This document shows positions 44,331 to 50,731 of a stretch of DNA of 50,731 nt, in pieces. Under the pieces are notes generated by a model. That model was not told the DNA's origin, searched no databases, and saw nothing but the letters and a program-made list of their open reading frames with translations. This DNA comes from Labyrinthula sp. Ha (lineage: Eukaryota > Sar > Bigyra > Labyrinthulida > Labyrinthulaceae), in the NCBI GenBank assembly GCA_015227615.1, contig JAALGZ010000097.1, forward strand, positions 1 through 50,731, given 5' to 3'. The translations under genes were made by a program, and so were the position numbers. Positions within the stretch are counted from its first letter, which is position 1. Each line of letters starts with the position of its first letter.

Positions 44331-44954
44331 AAAACTGAACCAAATAAAAGAAGTTTATTCAGTTTCATCAACTCAGCTATTGCAGAATAATAACCAAAAT
44401 CTATGTAGTTTTGAATAACAAACCTTGTCACTAACATCACTGATAAGACAGTTTCCCACTATCTTTTTTAAGGACATCTAAAGAGAGGTCAACTTACCTT
44501 TGTAGCACAAAGAGTTCATCCTCTGTGATGCACTTCCACTTCCACTTGTAATACAGATTAAAAAATATAAATGACCTTTGTCCATCTGTCCCAAATAATC
44601 TTTTAATGCAGTAGAATGAGTATCAACGGGAATAGGATAACCCTGTTTTGCTTTTCTGCTTCGTAAATTATAACCATTGATTTGAGTAAGCTTGTCAGCG
44701 AGCCCTGAAAGCTTTCATTCTTTGATCTGCTGACTACATCAAAGAGGAAATTTAAGTTTACTTTCATGTGAAAATCTATCAAATCAAACTCTTTTAAGAT
44801 AATATCCCATCTTCCAAATCTTGATAAATAAGATTTGTTCCTGTTCTACTTGGGCTTGATCAAATGTATCAAATTATGATGGTTAGTTTAAATCCTAACT
44901 TAATTCAGGTGTCTAAAACCAGGTAATAAACCATCTTCGAAAGTTTTGAAATAG

Positions 44955-44996
<42 letters not shown>

Positions 44997-45634
44997 TCTT
45001 TGTGAAAAATGTGGTACTTGAATTTTCTGATGGCAAAAGTGCTGCTAAGTTTCAAAATAAAAAAGTGTTTTTGTTCATTATGCGTAATTCATCCTCCTAA
45101 ATAACCTTCTGGGTCATTGAGAACGATCAATGAGATTTGCTTTCATTATTGAAGACGTTGACGTTGTGATCTGGATTGTATAAAAAAGATTATTATTCTT
45201 TGCGTTTGAAATTTCTAATTAAATTCCTTCCGTATTTAATTCAGAATTTCGTCCATGCTATAGGGAGTTTTAAACACTTCAATTTAGATTGTTTGATTCC
45301 AAACTTGAGAGCTTTCAAAACTTTTCTTCTGAACTTATTCAGTTCGTTAATCATTAACTCCAACTAGTTACACATAGATAAAATAGCGGCTAACCGATGT
45401 TGGTAAGTTGGTCTTTTTGTCTTTGAAATGGTTTCATAAAATGCGGTCTCATGATCGAAGCTGTTTTTTTAGAGGTAATTCCCATAATACTTAATCTCAT
45501 TGTAATGAAAACACGTTTGTTAGCGTTGAGTCTCACTTTCTATTTTATAATTGTTAGAGATCAATTCCCATCATATCTACATATGAATCATTTTTTGTAT
45601 ATAATAACACATCATCAACCCATTGAACCAGGCC

Positions 45635-46010
45635 CTATGAAATGAAGCCAGGTCCCATGAGGCCGCTGTCTTCTAGGATTTCTCTGTAGATATGATTCTG
45701 AAAGTACATGAATGAGCTCTTCCAGCCTTTAATCGTGCCTTGAAATTGATAGGCAACGCCCCAAGGAGTGGTCATATTGAAGTAGTATTTTAAATTTTCT
45801 CTGTTGGGTAGATAACCAAACCCTGAAATAATGTCAGCTGAACCATAAAATATCACATTTCTCATTCTATGCACTTGGTGTTCAAGTTATGATAACTGAA
45901 GAGGAGTACGAAAGGTGTAATCATTCACTCACTTCATGTCCACAATCAGCCGGTATTTCTTGTCGAGATATTCGCTCTTCTTCAACAAAATTTGAGTAGA
46001 AACAGAGTAA
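45635..46010 (-). pseudogene. Reverse transcriptase region of LTR element 3
   Basis: TTPWGVAYQFQGTIKGWKSS and MYFQNHIYREILEDSGLM match the RT of element 2 (ETPWGAAYIFQGTVQEWKNS; MYFQDRIYREILEGSEFM). Confidence 0.85.
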
Positions 46011-46849
46011 GCCGGGAGTTCAAGGTATATTAATATACCTGTGGAGAAAAAATCTTCTATTCTGTTATTAATCCATGTTTTCTTTTTTTGCCAATAGACC
46101 TAGGCTTTGCCCTAATACTCGGTGCAGTATCACTGACTAAGTGACACGGACCAGGTGTTAATCCACTAACATGTACGCTCCCCTGAGTTAAACCAGAAGC
46201 TTTGGTATTCTTGAAGCATACTAATGCAAACTTCCTGCCTTCACTCTTAGAAATAAAAGTAGCTTTAAATATAGATTCAGTTATTGACTCTTTAATATTG
46301 TTTCTTCAACCTCTAGAGGTAAATTATATCTATCCCCGCCAAATTAAGAGACTTGTGGGAAACCTTTTTATCTAGTTCTCAATAAGAATTGACTAATTGT
46401 ATTGGATCATTTAAAGAGAGCTTCAGCAAATCCGCTGCTCTTTTTACATCAACGATCTTGTTGGGTGGTATAGAATTGGTTTTTTTTTCATTGTCATGAT
46501 GATCTTAAGCTTTGATGATCGGAGCTTAAGAAATTGTGGGCTGCTCAAAATGATTTAACAGTTCCTAGTAAGGTAAAAGTTTATTGAAATCTTTGCAAAA
46601 TTCAACGATTGAGATAGTGAATAGGACCGCATAGAGATGAGTCAAACTATACGGATTTTGATGCTGTGGCAGCCAACTCATTTTATCTCCATCCTTTTAA
46701 TAATTTTTACATTTGAAGCCATAAATGGGGCTAAAAAGTGTATTGCCATGAGGGCATTTTGCTCAAAACTTTTTCTGACATTGCTTCAATTCTAATACGA
46801 GCCTCATGGCTAAAGTAAATTGTATTGACGTGTGAATTATCGATAATGA

Positions 46850-47470
46850 AATACTGATCTTGTCTAAGTGAACAGGATCAGCTTGATCTACCCTAACTCT
46901 GACAATAATGTAGTCCACTTTATCAACGGTAATAGGTGTATTGTTAGCTAATTTGACTTGTAAGTTTGAGTGAGGGGGAAATAATTGAACAAAACTATTC
47001 GTATATTCTAATTTATTTGTTGGTTTGGCCAGAGCCGTGTTTCGGGACTGACTTATAAGTTGTACTTACTGTTTACATCATACCACGTCATTAGACAAAA
47101 ACAGTATATGTACCATAGTTGCAATAAGTTAATTGTTAATATAATTTGTTGAGAGTGGGAATTTAAACTAGTTGCCACGACAGTCGCTATAAAAACTCCT
47201 TTTACTATCTGCCAGTCCGTCCTTCTTATGACTTCTGAATCTCTTCCGCAGTAGCTTCTTGGATAAGAATGCCTTGTGCACTTTAAAGAATACTTGAACT
47301 TTTATCTTTGTGTCGTTATTTACTAAATAGAATTGGTTGGAATCCCCAATATGGCCTTATCTGACATATTGATGACGAATCCTATCTACAAATGAAATTA
47401 CTCTATCAGTGAATATTATCACGTCATACTCATACATCTTATTGGTACGCTGTAGCAGGTTAGTGTTTTT
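46850..47470 (-). pseudogene. Gag and protease regions of LTR element 3
   Basis: LFPPHSNLQVKLANNTPI near 46980 matches the protease of element 2 (LFPPHSNLKVKLANNTPI). VFFKVHKAF near 47285 and NKMYEYDVIIFTDRVI near 47440 match its Gag. The Gag N-terminus is missing; element 4 sequence begins there. Confidence 0.75.
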
Positions 47471-47579
47471 ATGTTTCTCCTAGGCCCTAACGACACCCCG
47501 GTTACTACTACATTTCCCCACTTTCTAACGGTACATCCCCTCTTCCCAGAGATGCTAGACTCCATCATATCCCAGTGCT

Positions 47580-48170
47580 ACCTCTGACCCAAACTCTCCC
47601 TGTGCATTTACGATGTCAACCTGGTTTCCCAGTTATAGCCATCCTTTTATCAATCCATATATTCTTGCAAAGATCTCTAGAAACACTACACCCTCTTCCA
47701 TGTCTTCTTCAACCCAGCCATAGAAGCGCACAGGTTTGATGCCTTCCTCCTCACGGTTTACCAAGATAATTTCTTTCTGTTGCAACGCGCATAGTCGCCC
47801 TTCCGTACCTGATGCTTCTTTATGCTTAAATAGACATATCTCCTCGTTGGCACTCTAAGACATCCGTTTGACCCCCCCCCCCCCACCCATCTTTTCTTTC
47901 TATGTCATGTTTACCCATAACCAAACGTGGGTATACTCATACTCCAGATCTTGTAGATAATTGAGGGCACGGCCAAGTAGCGCTGCATCATCCATACTCC
48001 TATGAAATTCTGTCGTACCTCTTTGATTCCAAAATCCATTACCGAATCATTCGGCGCCTTGTCATATCGAGTCGCTATATCCCGTACCGCGTTAGTGCCA
48101 TCTATCAACTAGAGAGGATTGGTCAGCACAAAGTCCACTCTTGGAAATTCTTCTACTCCCGTACTTCGTT
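47580..48170 (-). pseudogene. MT-A70 methyltransferase region of LTR element 4
   Basis: Text in order: VDFVLTNPL (complement of about 48109-48145) at the (D/N)PP(W) position; NFIGVWMMQRYL (about 47970-48008) at the GF.FLWVT position; KHDIERKDG and LRVPTRRYVYLSIKKHQVRK (about 47800-47930) at the WVK...G and KE.cLv position; RFYGWVEED (47701-47735), VVFLEIFARIYGL and LGNQVDI (47611-47690), which match PDEiY.wIE....k.ELFaR......W...GNQ.D. This is the clearest C-terminal end of the four. Fossil. Confidence 0.78.
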
Positions 48171-48739
48171 CTTTGGAGTATACATCTAGAGTATAGCATA
48201 CCTTCTCAGGCGGTGATATGCAGAGGTTCACTGTTATTTCACCTTCTTCGAATGTTAGATCAAAGATAGACCCATTTTTTATAACGTCACAACTTTTATT
48301 CTTCCCTTGATTGAAACCACATATCGCTACAAAGCGCCCTGCGTTATCGGGTCCTGCGTGGTTTTAAATTCCATCTTTATGTAGCCATCCTCATTTTCTC
48401 TATCAAATCTTAGCCGAAAACTATCTGTTTCTCATTTCCTATTCTTCTCTTCTTCGTATGCTTCTTACATGAGTCTTACAAAACCCGGATACTTTCAAGT
48501 GTTTTACACATCTTTGAAGCGGTCCGCATATATTTGGCGGCTTGCTGTCGGTATGTCCGTTAACATTTCCCATACCCTTCAATAAATTCTCCACGGATAT
48601 CTTTGTTTATCATTGAGAGCTTCTTTTGCGAGTTTTTAAGGCTTCTGAAACATATAAACTGGCTTGGTGTAACTAACTCTGTCATCCTAGGAGACTTGTC
48701 TATGTTTTATTTCTCTCCCCTCATCTATTGAATATCCAG

Positions 48740-48845
48740 CCTCATTAGACGTCGCTGGAAGTAAGAAAATATCATCGCTTTGATTTTCTTCTGCAGATAC
48801 TTCCTATATTCCGTAAAATTTCCAATGCCAAGAGCGACCACTATC
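48740..48845 (-). pseudogene. Myb/SANT-like segment of LTR element 4
   Basis: IVVALGIGNFTEYRKYLQKK followed by MIFSYFQRRLMRL, collinear with VYGIGNYKSIRD...QQLYTKTQKLL of element 2 and KVGIGNWKELRKR of element 1. Confidence 0.6.
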
Positions 48846-49059
48846 TTTATAATTTTATGCTTATCTTCTCTCGTTCAACCTTGCACCGGCATCGTCCTTA
48901 TCACTTTTATTTCTTGCAGTTTTTCAATCCACGTAAGGTGAGTGTGCCAGGTTTTAAATGCTTGTACTCTCCTTACTCCCCTGTCTAGAATTCCTTTCAA
49001 ATCTATTAGAATTTTATTTGATCTACACCTTAATTCCGCCTGACCCTTCTGTTCTAGTG

Positions 49060-49475
49060 GACGGCATAAGTGCTCAAGCACAGTCGTTTCCAAATCATCA
49101 AACATGACCTGCAGGATATCCCAAGTATTATATTCTGGAAGAAATTTTAGTCAATCCATTTTTTAATATCCTACATTTGTAGAATCATATTTCACATCAC
49201 AGAATTGTTTCACTTCAAGTTTTTGTGTGTTTTCGGTATAGATTTTTCTTAGCGCTTCAAACGAAAAAAAGAACCGACAGATTCATAAAAGTACAGCCTG
49301 CTTCCATGAACTTCCTTTTTTTGGCCAGTGTCCGTATTTTTTATACAATTTTCGGGATAATTTCGACAATCTGCACCGATGCTGACCATTCTAGCGCTAA
49401 TTTATCATGCTTCACCGGAGTTCATTTTGACAAGACCAAGCACCAGTCACCAAGTGCGTACTGAAGGACCGCAGC
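49060..49475 (-). pseudogene. Integrase C-terminal module and chromodomain of LTR element 4
   Basis: AAVLQYALGDWCLVLSKT near 49430-49480 opens the SH3-like module. Near 49060-49160 the text LKFLPEYNTWDILQVMFDDL fits the W.GFp.e..TWEPl.vm.dd. core of a chromodomain. Confidence 0.65.
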
Positions 49476-49738
49476 GTTAACTGTATTTCCACCTCGAGTA
49501 TTACTCTTTATGTTCAGCAACTCAATATATTTTACAACCTTCTTCTTATATTCTTTCATGAAGTTTCTGGATGCGCTCGAGAGTTTATATATATTTAACA
49601 TCAGCATCTATGGATATCAGTGCCCTCTCGCCTTTGTGTATGGACTCCACCTAAGTGGGAGCGCTACTGGTTTAATTTACTTTCATTCTGAGTTTATATT
49701 AAGAAAAAAATCAAACACAGAGAGCACGGGCAACTCAT

Positions 49739-50275
49739 TCATTGCACGTTGCACCTTCCACAGCAATCTATGCCATTAGCTCCAATGCTGGTGGTAATCG
49801 CCCGCCAAGCTTTTTTTGAAGGATAAAAATTTATCTTAGCTGCTTCCACCTTTCCATCTGTCCAGTTTGAGTAGCAGATAGCCCATTTGTGCGTGAATTT
49901 TGTCTCCGCCACTACCTGTCGTATTACTTGGTTTAGAAAGTGTCTTCCACGGTCCGCAACCAGCGTGAAGCTCTTTTCAAATGTATAGTTATACCCGAAA
50001 ATATTCAGCGCTTCCCCAAGTACCTTAGATTCTGCAATTTTATCAAAAATAAACTGAGTGAGTCTGCTAAATGCGTCTATTGGTGCCAAGATATACCCGA
50101 TTGGATTCTTGTATAGAAAATCAGTCACTAGCACCCCCCTACCCCGGCGCCTTGCTTTGGTTACGAGCTTATTTTTTTTTTTGCTCACATTGCCTTTGCA
50201 ACCTCCTGAAGTGTATTTAATTATTGAACAGTAGGTGCAGTACTTATACAACTTTATCTCATTCACTGCATTCAC
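49739..50275 (-). pseudogene. Integrase core region of LTR element 4
   Basis: YCTYCSIIK near 50230 is the C..C half of the zinc-binding module. VLVTDFLYK and YILAPIDAFSRLTQFIFD near 50080-50130, VADRGRHFLNQVIRQ near 49930, and WTDGKVEAAK near 49845 give the three acidic-residue regions of the DDE core in order. Confidence 0.85.
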
Positions 50276-50731
50276 CTATAAAGTCATGTATTTCTTCCGG
50301 TGACATCCATTCAAACTTTGCCGCTTGGTTCATGTCCGCACTTTACAACCGTGTTTGTTCGCTAAATGAATGTGAATCAGCTGACATTCTAAAACTACTT
50401 GATGTGTAATGATTTTCCATTTGTCTTATATATAGTATTTGTTTTCGTTATCATTTCTCCCTTTTTAGCTTGTATTATTTCAGTCTCCTCAGGGCGGCGT
50501 CACTCTTCTTCAAAATATGGGCTAAAAATCAATACCCGAAATGTATCCAATGACTTTAGCGCCGCTTATATGCACTTTTCTATTTATTTATTTGGTTTTA
50601 GATTAACCATTGACATCGATAGATCTCAAATTTCTGCTCTGGTCTTGGTCTCTTCATCACTCGTCGTCGCAAAGTCGTCCATGTCCGGTTCCTATGTTAC
50701 ATGGTAGGGATCCTCCGAATCTTCATTGATA
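50276..50731 (-). other. Interval before the integrase of LTR element 4
   Basis: Probably the linker between RNase H and integrase (FEWMSPEEIHDFI is visible near 50300). No firm domain call before the window edge. Confidence 0.4.

Larger units (their letters stand above)
41170..47470 (-). mobile_element. Ty3/gypsy-type LTR element 3 with MT-A70 module (same family as element 2)
   Basis: Reading on the minus strand from right to left: Gag 47470-47230, protease about 47020-46850, RT 45874-45635, integrase 44330-43923, chromodomain-like 43250-43100, Myb-like 42955-42780, MT-A70 42190-41680, then a 3' LTR starting TGTTAGTCCT at 41597. It is much more decayed than element 2, with many breaks, and its right (5') end is cut where element 4 begins, so no 5' LTR is seen. 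It is older than element 2 by its state. Confidence 0.8.
47471..50731 (-). mobile_element. Ty3/gypsy-type LTR element 4 with MT-A70 module (runs off the window)
   Basis: Minus strand, right to left: integrase 50275-49740, C-terminal module about 49475-49300, chromodomain about 49190-49060, Myb-like 48845-48740, MT-A70 about 48170-47580, and a purine tract (GGGAAGAGGGGA) near 47535-47549, after which an LTR could begin. It is a third lineage, not close to elements 1 or 2/3. Gag, protease and RT lie beyond the right edge. Broken several times; moderately old. Confidence 0.78.

Noticed and set aside
47865-47885. Run of C bases as a polypurine tract (minus strand) of element 4
   Set aside because: It lies inside the methyltransferase region rather than at its end. 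The purine-rich GGGAAGAGGGGA near 47540, after the end of the domain, fits better.

Overview
The window looks like a subtelomere of an AT-rich microbial eukaryote with TTAGGG-type telomeres and very short spliceosomal introns (27-30 nt). The evidence is CCCTAA repeats at 12033-12050, one host gene whose LRR-Roc-COR protein is only readable after removing six tiny GT-AG introns, and otherwise wall-to-wall eukaryotic retrotransposons and DNA transposons. I cannot name the species.

Layout. (1) 1-12035 is a head-to-tail array of a 3.92-kb non-LTR retrotransposon: one partial and three full-length units. Each encodes a single protein with N-terminal zinc fingers, reverse transcriptase, a CCHC knuckle and a restriction-enzyme-like (REL) endonuclease. 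The innermost unit ends directly on CCCTAA repeats, so the array grows toward the left (chromosome end), as expected if the G-rich telomeric 3' end primes reverse transcription. The middle unit has an unbroken 968-codon reading frame. (2) 12051-12210 is a degenerate subtelomeric repeat. (3) 12211-15482 is a decayed cousin of the same LINE, also ending on CCCTAACCC. (4) 15490-17800 is mostly unreadable, with a short Ty1/copia-like trace. (5) 17831-20352 is the intact ROCO gene. (6) 20353-22980 shows nothing recognisable. (7) About 22980-50731 is a pile of four decayed Ty3/gypsy-type LTR elements: one on +, a second on + with paired LTRs, and two on -. A TIR DNA transposon (27213-28757) and a hAT transposon (30789-32767, 8-bp target duplication) are inserted into the first of them.

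The most unusual observation is that all four Ty3/gypsy copies, from three clearly different lineages, carry the same extra module after the integrase and chromodomain. It consists of a Myb/SANT-like segment with a (G)IGN(Y/W/F)-type core, followed by an MT-A70 family (METTL3/14/4-like) adenine-N6 methyltransferase domain just before the polypurine tract and 3' LTR. Such retrotransposon-borne adenine methyltransferases are, to my knowledge, not a standard part of Ty3/gypsy elements, and this is the best candidate for a previously undescribed system here. All four copies are fossils with many breaks.

How it fits together: telomere-homing LINEs form the chromosome-end proximal zone, one host signalling gene survives inside, and the rest is a sink of nested elements. 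If the MT-A70 module was active in living relatives, it could have marked element DNA or RNA with methyladenine, guided by the chromodomain and Myb-like segment. That last step is inference.
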